Positions 9,950 through 19,455 of a stretch of 64,000 nt of DNA are shown piece by piece; the first letter of the stretch is position 1, and every line of letters starts with the position of its first letter. The translations under genes were made by a program, and so were the position numbers. Under the pieces are notes generated by a model. That model saw only the letters and a program-made list of their open reading frames with translations, searched no databases and was not told the DNA's origin. This DNA comes from Tritrichomonas musculus. Lineage: Eukaryota > Parabasalia > Tritrichomonadida > Tritrichomonadidae. Location: contig JAPFFF010000007.1 in the NCBI GenBank assembly GCA_039105265.1, positions 3,348,001-3,412,000 of the forward strand. Direction: 5' to 3'.

Positions 9950-10791
9950 ACTGAGTTATACGCAATAAATAATAAATACTTGTTATACCAAATATGTTTT
10001 TTGAACAACTGACTTATAAAAAAATAAATAATATAATATGTGAAAAACAAATGAATTATGAATAATTATTTTAAATACCTATTATTAGTCAGTTGTACCA
10101 TATAACACTATTATTTAAAATACAACTTTTATTTTTTTTGGAAAAATAAGTTGTATATATATAACTGAGTTATACAATAAGTACATGAGTTATCCATTAA
10201 AAACAAACTTGTACACAAGGACATGTGATATGAAAAATAAATTTAGTCCATATAATTTTGTTCCAATCATAGAAACTCATTCATTTAGAAGATCGTTGCT
10301 TATTTACAAGTATGTTGCAAAATACCCTCAATCCACAACTTCAAAATACTCGGTGCTTTTAATCGTTCAAAAATTTAATCTTTTTTATTATCGTTTAATC
10401 AGAGAATATCGGTATATTAAATAAAGTTTTTCAATAATATTACGCCAAATAAATGGGTTCAATAATAATTGAAGCATAAACCACCTCTTTTGAATTAGTT
10501 AATTAAAAAGATATGTTTTTTATAAAAATTCTTAAGCAGTTAATACGATATTTTTTTATTTAATGTATTTTTATGATTCATTTATTATTATTTGAATAAA
10601 TGGGGGTATTATTAGATTGTTAATTGCAAACATTGGTTAAAATTTTTTATGAAACCAAAGAAAGCTTTGAAAAGATTATTTGAATGGAATTTTGAATTTT
10701 ATATTTTGAATTTTTCATTTTTATTCAAAAATTTAAATGCGTAAACCTTTGAATTTGTTTATATATAACTCATTTATATATATATAACTCA
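9950..10791. repeat. Dispersed ACTGAGTTATA motif in both orientations
   Basis: ACTGAGTTATA occurs at 9950-9960 and 10164-10174. Near matches are ACTGACTTATA (10008-10018) and ATGAGTTATCC (10185-10195). The inverted form TATAACTCA occurs at 10764-10772 and 10783-10791. The left copies face the right copies, so an eroded inverted-repeat element of about 0.85 kb is possible, but no clear ends or target duplication are visible. Confidence 0.35.
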
Positions 10792-11121
10792 TATTTCTAA
10801 TGTACAAGTCATGTATATGTTTTTAACTTATTTTTCCTTTTATATCTAATATATATTGCACATAATATAGTTGTAAAAAACAACAAATATATATAAATAT
10901 AAACTCTTTTGTTTTTTGCTCTTTTGAGTCATACTGATATAACTGTTAAAATCTTATTATTCAAAATTTATATACTTATATATTTGTTGTTTACATCCGT
11001 CTCTAATATCAATTTATTAATTAGATTGAAAAATATTTAGGCATTTATTTTATATTACAGATCTAAAAAAGTCACTTGTTATTTTGTAAATAATATAGAA
11101 ATTTCCATTTTTATTACTGTC

Positions 11122-11145
11122 CCTAAATATATGTATATATTTAGG
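11122..11145. repeat. 24-bp palindrome with 11-bp perfect arms
   Basis: The arm CCTAAATATAT is followed by two bases and then its exact reverse complement. It lies about 250 bp past the stop codon of the minus-strand kinase gene, so it could form a hairpin in that transcript if the 3' UTR extends so far. The GC base pairs at the outer ends make it more than a simple AT run. Confidence 0.5.
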
Positions 11146-11395
11146 ATCATTTAATTTAAAGCAGGAATAAAAAAAGAGTAAAAACTTGGTCGTTTCTAAA
11201 AATATAATGAGTAATATTCAAATGTATCTTTATTAATATTACATAGAAAGCTTTTTTGCCAAAATAAAATATGGTTAACAAATACGTAAGATAAATTATT
11301 GATATGGGTTTTCCCTTTAATTTACCATGAATAAAATTTCTATTAAAGTGATTAATTATAGAATACAAATGAAAATGTAATTTGCTTCATATAAG

Positions 11396-13237
11396 TCACT
11401 TATTCTGAATAAAAGTTGGTTGAGTAGCTTTAAAATTTTGCGAATTTTTGTTTCCTTTTGAAATACTATTCGAAGTTAGCAATCGCCCACTTCCAATTCC
11501 TACAAAAACATCTTTCATTTTAATACTTGAAGTATCTTGTTGGTTTTGTTCACTTTCTCTACTGCCCATACTACTGTTACTATTAGAATTGGATAAATCA
11601 TTGTCGTAATGAGTATCTTTTTGGTCAGAATTACTAAAGTGTTGAGTTTTATTAGAGTGGTTTTTGAGAGTTGGAATTTGAAGAGCATTAATATCAGTAT
11701 TTGGGCTATCATTTAATGAAGTAATTTTTTGAGCATCAGCAAATTGATTATATATAGTTTCTTGGTAACTTAGAGAATTTGGTTTCATAAACTGAACATT
11801 AGTGTTAACTATTTGTGGTGCTATTATTGATTGAGGCCTTGATGATTTTATTGGATAAAAATTCAATGTTATATTAGGTAAGTTTGACGTTTGTTGACGA
11901 TTTTTATTTCTCGTATTTTTTGTAGGTCTTTTGATGAAGAAACTTGAAGTAGAGTTTGTACAACGGGTATTAAAATGGTTAAAAACATACGATTTTGTAT
12001 TTGATAAAGGAGGAGTAATTACGCTTAAAGGTGTTGATGATGAAAGATGGGATTTTCCAAGTGCAATTTGAACACTAGACGAATTGATTGTGCTTTTTGA
12101 ATCAGTAAATCCATTTTTAATAAAATACTCGGAAGAAAGTATTTGTTCCATATTGTAGCGAGCTGATGAATTGATTTGAAGCATTCCACGAAGAAGTTTT
12201 ATGAGTGTTGTATCTTCTATTTCATTTGGTTTCTCAAAACTGTGCATAACTTGTTTACGAATCTGATCAATAGTACCAACAAATGGTTTCTTTCCTACAG
12301 CTATTTCATATATATTAATTCCAAGTGCCCATATATCAGCTTTGTAAAGGTCAATGGGGCCATTAAATGAAGGTTCTTCTTTATCAATAATGGAGAAAAA
12401 GTTAGTCGAGCTTTTTGCTATAGACCTGCCTTTTCTGTATATGAGGAGCTCAGGTGACATATATGCTGGTGAACCACAAACTTTTACTTCATTATTTGGA
12501 TCGGTGCTAACGTTTGTCATACTAAGTCCAAAATCAGCAAGTTTAAGGCGGTAATAATGATCTAGTAGAAAGTTAGCAGGTTTTATATCTCGATGTACAA
12601 TTCTCATTGAGTGACAATATTGAACAGCTAATGTCATTTGCAAAACAAAATTAAATAGTTCTTTTCCTTGAAGCCTTTTCCCTTCTTTCAAAGAAATAAA
12701 ATCCTTTAGGCTATTGTTTTCACAATACTCAAGTATTATGTATAGGTAATCTCCTTCTTCGAAAACTTCGTATATTTTAACAATGTTAGGATGATCAAGC
12801 ATCATCAGTGATTTAATTTCATTCTTACTTTCCTCAGAAATAATATTTCCGTCAGCATTCAGAATTTGTTGAATAGATATCTTTGATAAACTCGTATTAG
12901 TATTATAATCTAATTTGATTTGTGCATTTTGATCTTGTGAATCATTTTTAAAATTTGGATTTTCAAATAAATGTTCTTCAGTTGATGATTGTACTAATGG
13001 ACTTAAGTTATGAAAGGTATCACTTTGAAAATTAGTCTTTCTTGATTTAGAAAGTGGTATTGTGGTTTCATCATCAGTAATTGGTGCATGACGGTTTTTT
13101 AAGATCTGCTTTGCAGCAAAAAAAAGGTTATATCTTTGAGAAAATACAAGGTATACATTCCCCATAGTCCCGCTACCAAGTTTGGAACGCAGCTCAAATC
13201 CATGGCGAAGAAAATCAACAGCAAAGTTATCTGTCAT
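11396..13237 (-). CDS. Ser/Thr protein kinase (CAMK/AMPK-like) with N-lobe insert and disordered tail
   Basis: A 613-residue protein with the ATG at 13235-13237. The kinase domain spans about residues 14-375. Visible landmarks are the Gly-rich loop GSGTMGNVY, the ATP lysine in AAKQ (K43), the alpha-C glutamate in NEIKSL (E140), the hinge ILEYCENNSL, HRDIKPAN (215-222), DFG (235-237), a Ser-Pro-Glu in place of Ala-Pro-Glu, and DIWALG. All catalytic residues are present, so it should be active. An insert of about 88 residues (47-135) separates the lysine strand from helix C, and a smaller one follows the SPE motif. The rest is Ser/Asn/Thr-rich and disordered, with no second domain recognised. 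The family is assigned from the motifs only (CAMK-like); substrate and pathway are unknown. The insert could be a regulatory or phosphorylated loop. Confidence 0.9.
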   Translation of the reverse strand: MTDNFAVDFLRHGFELRSKLGSGTMGNVYLVFSQRYNLFFAAKQILKNRHAPITDDETTIPLSKSRKTNFQSDTFHNLSPLVQSSTEEHLFENPNFKNDSQDQNAQIKLDYNTNTSLSKISIQQILNADGNIISEESKNEIKSLMMLDHPNIVKIYEVFEEGDYLYIILEYCENNSLKDFISLKEGKRLQGKELFNFVLQMTLAVQYCHSMRIVHRDIKPANFLLDHYYRLKLADFGLSMTNVSTDPNNEVKVCGSPAYMSPELLIYRKGRSIAKSSTNFFSIIDKEEPSFNGPIDLYKADIWALGINIYEIAVGKKPFVGTIDQIRKQVMHSFEKPNEIEDTTLIKLLRGMLQINSSARYNMEQILSSEYFIKNGFTDSKSTINSSSVQIALGKSHLSSSTPLSVITPPLSNTKSYVFNHFNTRCTNSTSSFFIKRPTKNTRNKNRQQTSNLPNITLNFYPIKSSRPQSIIAPQIVNTNVQFMKPNSLSYQETIYNQFADAQKITSLNDSPNTDINALQIPTLKNHSNKTQHFSNSDQKDTHYDNDLSNSNSNSSMGSRESEQNQQDTSSIKMKDVFVGIGSGRLLTSNSISKGNKNSQNFKATQPTFIQNK

Positions 13238-15633
13238 CTTAAGATTTAAAAAAAAAAAAAATATAATAAAGTATCATTGAAAAGCTCTTTACACCAGTGA
13301 AAAGTCCTTTACGGTGAAGTGAAAATTCACAAAAAGTTTAAAAAAAATTTACGACATTGAAATAGTCCTTTACCAAAAAAAAAAAAAAGGTCAAATAAAA
13401 ATACCTTTTTTAATCGTTAATAATTATTATATTTTCTCAATTTTCTGGTTATTTGAATGAATGACTTCACCTTAAAGGACTTTTTTCTGTCGTAAAGAAC
13501 TTTTTCATGATAAATTGAAGGCCTAAATATTGTCCTATATTCAATTATTGTGGAAACATTATTTTCGAAAATTTTAAAGTATTATTTTTAAGTTAAAAAA
13601 TTTAACTTATATCCAAAAGATAGAGTAATAAAGAAACATCTCATAAATTTTATTTATAATTAACATTTTAAATTTTTTCAATATATTCTTGATATAATTT
13701 ATATTTTTCAGAGGATTCTTTATTTTTTTAAAAGAAATACGTTTTTTTTTTTATCCCCAGAATTTAACTTTTTGAAAAATTATTTTCACAAAAAGCTGAG
13801 ATTATAAATTCAAAATAGAGGAATATCAACCAAAATTTTTATCACAAAAAGTTATTAAAAAATTATCAAAAATATAATTATATCTTTTTGTAAATTCATT
13901 CAATTATGATAATAATAATATAATTATTAATAATGCTTTGTAATATAAATATTAATGTTGTCTATATTTGATTACATTGAGTATTGTTCTTGATACAAGA
14001 TTATGCCAAAATATTTTTTGATAAAGCAAACATATATAATCTTTTTATTTATTCAATATTTTTAAAATCACTTATTAGATCAGTAAGATAAGTTTCATAG
14101 TTATGATTCTATGGGATGAAAAATATTTAATGAAAAAGTTGAAAGAGTTTCTCCATATTTACTTTTTTTTTCTCATTTCTGAATTAAATAAAGCACTCCA
14201 ATTGTTTTTCCCTTGTTAATTTTTTAAAAAAATCTATATTTTAAGAAGATTAGCTAGAATTTTAAAAAATTAATTGTTTTTTGAAAAATTTTGAATAGAT
14301 AATCATTTATAAATTGAAATTTGTGAGAAAAAATAAAATTTGTTTAATATAAAAAATATAATACAATAATTAAATATAATGAAATAATAAAATATTATTT
14401 TATATGATTATTTAATATTGAGACCCTCGCACGATTTCTATATGATCATTGAAAAAAATTCAATTAGACTATCTCTAGAAAAAACATATTTGAGGAAAAA
14501 CTCGAAACTCAACAGAAGAAACGAATCAGATTTGGTAGAATTTTATTAATGGATGCTTTAATAATCTAAATCCTAAATTATGAGTTTCGCTTATTGTTCA
14601 TTCTTGGTTGACATGCCTCTTTCAAAATATAAAACTTTTTGTTTGATTATGTTAAGCAAAAATTGCAAAACATTTTTCATCTATACCAAATATATAGTTA
14701 ATTGGCTTGGTTTTAATCAGAAAAGGTCATATCAGTTTTTATTTTTCTTGATGAAAAAACTAATTATTTTAAAATAATTTACACATATTTTTAGTATTTT
14801 ATCTATTTATAGCGCATGCTGAGTTTATTTTATAAATACGAAAAAAAATTTTTTTGATAAATCATTTTACAAATAATTTTTTTTTGAATATTTGTGCAAC
14901 AGTATCACAATTGGATATAAAATGTCCAAAAATTGAGACAAAAATGAAATAGCATGGAAGTTTCTAATAGTCAAATTCTTTCATGATATTTGGATGTGAA
15001 AAACAATTAAATGGACATGTCATATGAAATATAATGTGATTTTCATTTTAATCAATTCATATTTCAAAGTCAAGCTAAAATATCTTTCCAATATTTTAAT
15101 ATGATGTAATGCATGATGTTATCTACTTAAATACTATGTTTATTTTAATTTTTACAAGGCTTGAAATTATTTTAGCTCATTATATCCCCCAGCAGAACAT
15201 AATAAGAATAATTTATTTAAAAAAAAAAAAAAAAAAAAAGCAAATAAATGTAATTTTAAAGGAAATTGACAAAAATATTAGAAGTTATTTGTATAATTTA
15301 TGTTCTCAAACCATCAATTTTTTTATTAAATTTTTTTAACTTTTTGAAGACATCGCTCAATTTTAGAAGTAGATAAAAAATATTGAATTCTCTCAAAATT
15401 CAACCAAATATCATTTAAAAAAATAATATCAAATAGCATATGTTATATATAAAGTCAAAAAATTATATATATATATATAAATTTTAACAAAGTATTTGAA
15501 TGATCATTTTGAAAAAAATTAATATCACATTTTTTTCAGAACTGATAAACAAATAATTTCTCAGAAATTTTGATAATATTCAGAATTGTGAATTTTAAAA
15601 AAATTATGCGAATAAAGAATTTTATATTTTTAT
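13238..15633. other. Intergenic, 2.4 kb, containing one MITE-like element
   Basis: Apart from the inverted-repeat element at 13274-13510 I see no gene. The open frames at 14580-14777 and 15109-15339 translate to Phe/Lys/Ile-rich sequence and are not supported. There is an A-run of about 19 bases near 15220-15239 and an AT dinucleotide run near 15465-15479. Confidence 0.5.
13274..13510. mobile_element. MITE-like element with about 47-bp inverted repeats and TA flanks
   Basis: The left end (13274-13320, starting TCATTGAAAAGCTCTTTAC) aligns with the reverse complement of the right end (13464-13510, starting TCATGAAAAAGTTCTTTACG) over about 47 bases with roughly nine mismatches and small gaps. 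Inside the arms AGTCCTTTA and GGTGAAGT match well. The outer ends are flanked directly by TA on both sides (13272-13273 and 13511-13512). A TA target duplication with long inverted ends is the signature of a non-autonomous Tc1/mariner-type element. The 140-bp core has no coding capacity. It sits directly upstream of the kinase start at 13237. Confidence 0.7.
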
Positions 15634-16959
15634 ATGTCCAAGTCATCATTAGATCGCAAAATAATACCCTCTGGAAAATCCATTGATGGGTATCAAATCG
15701 TTTATATTATTGGAGTTGGTGGATTTGGAGGGATATATAAAGTGAAGGAGAAGAAAACAAATCAAATGTTTGCTATGAAAACTGAAAGTCTTAATTCAAA
15801 TAGAGGAACATTACCAAATGAAATCGAATATATGAAACAATTGAAAGGAGATTTTTTCCCAAAATTTCGCAGTTCTGGTACAAGCAAGAAATACAATGTC
15901 AATTATCTTGTTATGAATTTACTAGGTCCATCAATTGGTGGAATTCAAGCATATCATCAGCGTAAGCTCGAAAAGGAACTTGTTTATAATATATGTTACA
16001 ATATGCTTGGAATTATTAAATCCTTTCATTCATATGGTTATGTGCATTGTGATATTAAACCAAGCAATTTCCTTATACAGCAAAGCCGCGATTCTCCTCT
16101 TGTTCTTATAGATTTTGGCCTATGTAAAAAGCATATCGATCCTTCGACAAATGAACCATTTCCATTTCAAAAAAATCAAGTTTTTTGTGGAACTAAAAAG
16201 TTTGCATCAATTAATGTCCATGAAGGATGTTTGTATGGAAGAAGAGATGATATAATATCATGGTTTTATTCTTTTATTGATCTTGCATGTGGATCACTTC
16301 CTTGGGAAAAATTACAAGATAATGATGAAATTGTCAATTCAAAAAAAAATCTCAATTTATCTGAACTTGGTGAATTTCCAGATCAAATAGAATTAATTTA
16401 TTATTATATTAAAAAACTAAAATATGCAGATGAACCAGATTATATAAAAATTGCACATTTATTTAAGCAAGCCATGGAAGATGATGGTATTCATCCTGGT
16501 GAAATTGATTGGTTTTCGTTTTATGCGGCTCATTCAAATTTGGCAAACCTTCAAAAAGCAATGAGTTTAAATATGATCAAAGTTTTAAATAGCAATAATC
16601 ATGATGATATTTCTAACAAACCATTCAAAAAGACCAACAGTACGCCATCTAAACATTCTCGAAATTATTCTAAAACTGAAAATAAAAGTAGTAAATCTCG
16701 TAGTCATCGGCATCATAAAAGTCATAATGATGGCAATCCAAAAGAGCATGTATCATTGCCTCCAGTACCTAACAAAGATAATGATATGAATGATAATCAA
16801 AAAGATATCAATTACAAAAAGAAAACTGAAAAAAGTGAGCAAGTTCACTCTCAAAAGAAAAAGAAGGATTCACAAATTTATGACGATGGAGAAAAAAGAG
16901 AAAGGTATTTGGAAGAAGAAGAAGATTTAAGCGATGGGAAGCGCTGTCTAATTCAGTAA
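15634..16959 (+). CDS. CK1-family protein kinase (TTBK/VRK-like) with charged tail
   Basis: A 441-residue protein from ATG 15634. The kinase domain (about 15-300) has the Gly loop GVGGFGGIY, the ATP lysine in FAMK (K49), a CK1-type catalytic loop and DFG (160-162). CK1 hallmarks are visible: helix C lacks the usual motif and an Asn replaces the Ala-Pro-Glu position (FASINVHEG), followed by GRRDDIISWFYSFIDLACGSLPW. The order fits the tau-tubulin kinase/VRK branch of CK1. The catalytic HRD is HCD here (138-140), so it is a non-RD kinase; the catalytic Asp is kept and activity is likely. From about residue 320 the tail is Lys/Ser/His-rich and disordered. Trichomonads have many CK1 paralogues; the substrate is unknown. 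It is convergent with the PMT gene on the other side of a fold-back element. Confidence 0.9.
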   Translation: MSKSSLDRKIIPSGKSIDGYQIVYIIGVGGFGGIYKVKEKKTNQMFAMKTESLNSNRGTLPNEIEYMKQLKGDFFPKFRSSGTSKKYNVNYLVMNLLGPSIGGIQAYHQRKLEKELVYNICYNMLGIIKSFHSYGYVHCDIKPSNFLIQQSRDSPLVLIDFGLCKKHIDPSTNEPFPFQKNQVFCGTKKFASINVHEGCLYGRRDDIISWFYSFIDLACGSLPWEKLQDNDEIVNSKKNLNLSELGEFPDQIELIYYYIKKLKYADEPDYIKIAHLFKQAMEDDGIHPGEIDWFSFYAAHSNLANLQKAMSLNMIKVLNSNNHDDISNKPFKKTNSTPSKHSRNYSKTENKSSKSRSHRHHKSHNDGNPKEHVSLPPVPNKDNDMNDNQKDINYKKKTEKSEQVHSQKKKKDSQIYDDGEKRERYLEEEEDLSDGKRCLIQ

Positions 16960-17568
16960 CTTTGTCATGATACGATATTTATAAGACATATTATTAATAA
17001 ATTATCTCTATTTTCATGAAATCGGTATTATTCTTTTTGTTTAATATTATTAAATTAAAAAATTATCTCTATTTTCGGACCTTTTAGGTTGTAGCAAGAG
17101 AGATTGTGTCTCAACTTTTTGAGAGAATGAATTGAAAGAAAAATAGGAGAATAATGGTGAATAATATTTTGAGATTATTCATGTAAATAAAAAAATTGAT
17201 GCATCTTTTTATATTTTTACATAATTTTTACCGAGACTTACATCAAAAGGAAGGATTGGTAAAAATTTTGTAACATAAAAAGATGCATTTTTTTATCATG
17301 AATGGTCTCAGAAAATATTATTCTACATTTTCTTCTTATTTTTTTCTATTAGTTCTCTCAAAAAGTTGAGACACAATCTCTCTTGCTACAGGTGGACCTT
17401 TTAGGGGAATCGTATTTTTCTACACCAAATTGTTCAAAAAAAAGTCTACCCTATTTTCATGAAATCGGTATTATTAAATAAATATAAAATTTTTGCAAAA
17501 ATATTTAATAAATTTTATAATCTATAAATAAAAGCTAAAAAAAAAAAACAGTATTAAAAAACGATCAA
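16960..17568. other. Intergenic between convergent genes, largely a fold-back element
   Basis: The stretch separates the stop codons of the CK1-like kinase and the PMT gene. It holds a 301-bp fold-back element (17090-17390) and a separate exact 25-bp direct repeat that starts CTATTTTCATGAAATCGG (17008-17032 and 17451-17475), which brackets the element. Confidence 0.7.
17090..17390. mobile_element. Fold-back/MITE element, 301 bp, almost entirely inverted repeat
   Basis: The left arm begins TGTAGCAAGAGAGATTGTGT at 17090, and the right arm ends with its exact reverse complement at 17390. The similarity runs inward, with some mismatches and small gaps, for about 140 bases on each side (17090-17232 and 17258-17390), leaving a loop of only about 25 bases. 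The outer 40 bases match almost perfectly. The 12-bp direct repeat GGACCTTTTAGG stands just outside on both sides (17077-17088 and 17394-17405), offset by one and three bases, and looks like a target duplication. Long arms and a 9-12 bp duplication would suit a Mutator-like or fold-back family; I cannot name the family. It carries no coding sequence. It would form a strong hairpin in read-through RNA from either convergent gene. Confidence 0.75.
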
Positions 17569-19455
17569 TCAAAGAGGTAGTTTTTGTCTTCTTTCTGTTG
17601 TGTTGAATAGTTGTTTTCCAAAATCATATACAGGTAAAGGAGGTCCATATGTCCAGCGACTTAGCCACATTCGAGTTTTTTGGCAGTTTGGGCATGATGT
17701 TCCATATATTAAAGGAGAGAAAAAGCTGTAGCAAGATAATGATATTATAATTATTAGCATGCAAACAGCACTTCTAATCATTAAACGATTTTTCTTCTGG
17801 GATAGTGATTGAGTTACTGTCCCATGTTTGTATCTTCTTCCCTTTCGATAATCATTTGTTTTGTCATTAAAGCAAAAGGCTCCAGCTTCTTTGCTCAAAG
17901 CATTGATACCCGAAAATCGGAAGATTTTGAAATTTCTAAGAAATGGAAATCTGTAATTAATAAAACGAATGATTTTTTTCAATCTAAATGATTTGCATAT
18001 TTTTTGAATTAATAGAGAATTCGTGTTTTGAATACTGATATTTTCTTCTGTTTTTGAAAGATCAACATCAAAATCGTTAATTTCTTCATCATCAACAACC
18101 ATAATATCTTTATCTTCATCTTCACCAAAAAGTTCATGATTCTGATTTTGACGAGGAGCTTCATCAGGAGCTTTGGATTCATATTCTTCTACTACTTGAT
18201 CTTCTGTTCCAAAGAGGAAATGAAGAAGAGCTGATGTATTCAAACAGGCGCACATAAGTGGTAGTAAATAGTGATAATGAAACATTGTTCTTGGAACTCC
18301 AAGAAAAGGGACAAATGAAACTGCCCAACTCCAAATAAAGAATAGATTCTGCCATCCTGCACGTCTGAAAAATAAAGCTGGTATTGCCAAAAAGAGTGAA
18401 AATGATGATATCCAATATGATGAAGGTAAGCCCATGCAGTTAATTCGTTTATCTTTAGGACCAGAATAAAAAAGAACATATTTATCGAGAAGGAGAGGCC
18501 AATATTGTGGCCTTGATTCCCATGGATGTGGAATTTTGCTACGCATATTTATACGATTCATAACAATAAGCCAACGATACAATCGAAAGAGTAGTGGAGA
18601 GTCAATAATGCGATTTCCCCAGTAAGAAGTATTGATTTTTGATTGATCAATCAAAGTATTAAGATCGATACTATTTATATAATAATGATGATATCCTCTG
18701 AAAGGAGTTGATTGGAAATGCCACAGCCAAGAAAGAATAATTGAAATAAAAGAAGGAATGAGAAGGCAGCATCCTCTAATTATAATTGAGATTATACTTG
18801 GCCATCTTACTAAAATCCAAACTATTTGAGAAATTCCATCAATAGCATAAAGACTTAATGCAGTAAACTTGCATGATCCAGCAGCACCTAATGTAAATCC
18901 TGCTAAAATTGCCCTCCATTCACTTCCATGTCGTAAAAAAAGAGCAAGAGTATAAAGATGGAAAGCAAACCAAAAATGAAGCATCCCATCTGATAAAATA
19001 AATTTTGATTCAACAATCATTGAACTATCTAGTGCAACAAGTAATGCGCCAGCAAATGATGGAAAAGGATCAATATATAAAAGTCGGCTTGTACAATAAA
19101 CAAGGGGAGCACAACAACTGGAGAATATAGCTGGAATCATTCTTAATGAAATGTATTGTGTTTCGTTCATTTTATATTTAGTTCCTAGAGCGCATATACT
19201 TTCAAGTTCTCCGTGATATTGGCCAAGTTTAGAAATATAAGCCATCATCATTTTTCCGAGTGGTGGATGAATATCAAAGTGAAATTCGCCTTTCACATAA
19301 AATTTTGTAAAATTTCCGAAATGAACTTCATCAAAAACAACTTGATTCGGCCAAGCGATGGTCCATAATCTTGCGCATGATGAAATAAAGAAGAGTATTA
19401 ATACTAAGAAAGTATCAATTGCGTTAAATGCTGAAGATTTTGATTCTCCAAACAT
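17569..19455 (-). CDS. Protein O-mannosyltransferase (GT39/PMT) without MIR domain
   Basis: A 628-residue multi-span protein. I take the ATG at 19453-19455 (MFGESKSS); the frame is open further upstream only through a T-run without ATG. The PMT catalytic signature is clear: FDEVHFGNF with the essential Asp-Glu pair (residues 42-43) in the first luminal loop, then HPPLGKM. The second conserved part is HPWESRPQYWPLL (from about residue 308) with the following four-span C-terminal domain. PMTs move mannose from dolichyl-phosphate mannose to Ser/Thr of proteins entering the ER. Eukaryotic PMTs usually have about 750-820 residues because a roughly 190-residue MIR domain lies between the two parts. 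Here only a short loop is present, as in bacterial PMTs. An acidic loop (about residues 420-470) and a Cys pair (CPNC) near the C-terminus are extra. Confidence 0.9.
   Translation of the reverse strand: MFGESKSSAFNAIDTFLVLILFFISSCARLWTIAWPNQVVFDEVHFGNFTKFYVKGEFHFDIHPPLGKMMMAYISKLGQYHGELESICALGTKYKMNETQYISLRMIPAIFSSCCAPLVYCTSRLLYIDPFPSFAGALLVALDSSMIVESKFILSDGMLHFWFAFHLYTLALFLRHGSEWRAILAGFTLGAAGSCKFTALSLYAIDGISQIVWILVRWPSIISIIIRGCCLLIPSFISIILSWLWHFQSTPFRGYHHYYINSIDLNTLIDQSKINTSYWGNRIIDSPLLFRLYRWLIVMNRINMRSKIPHPWESRPQYWPLLLDKYVLFYSGPKDKRINCMGLPSSYWISSFSLFLAIPALFFRRAGWQNLFFIWSWAVSFVPFLGVPRTMFHYHYLLPLMCACLNTSALLHFLFGTEDQVVEEYESKAPDEAPRQNQNHELFGEDEDKDIMVVDDEEINDFDVDLSKTEENISIQNTNSLLIQKICKSFRLKKIIRFINYRFPFLRNFKIFRFSGINALSKEAGAFCFNDKTNDYRKGRRYKHGTVTQSLSQKKNRLMIRSAVCMLIIIISLSCYSFFSPLIYGTSCPNCQKTRMWLSRWTYGPPLPVYDFGKQLFNTTERRQKLPL

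Larger units (their letters stand above)
9804..11395. other. Intergenic, 1.6 kb, with scattered ACTGAGTTATA-type motifs and one palindrome
   Basis: No convincing gene. A 79-codon open frame at 10185-10424 is slightly less AT-rich than its surroundings but has no recognisable product. The stretch 9950-10791 holds several copies of the motif ACTGAGTTATA and of its reverse complement. A 24-bp palindrome lies at 11122-11145. Both are listed separately. Confidence 0.5.

Noticed and set aside
10185-10424. 79-codon open frame with slightly higher GC
   Set aside because: No recognisable domain and no support for a start region. It could be a remnant inside the eroded inverted-motif stretch, but the evidence is too weak for a feature.
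14430-14480. Possible tRNA suggested by a GC-richer patch (GAGACCCTCGCACG)
   Set aside because: No cloverleaf or T-arm consensus could be formed around it.
14580-14777. 65-codon open frame in the 2.4-kb spacer
   Set aside because: Composition is that of AT-rich non-coding sequence; no homology recognised.
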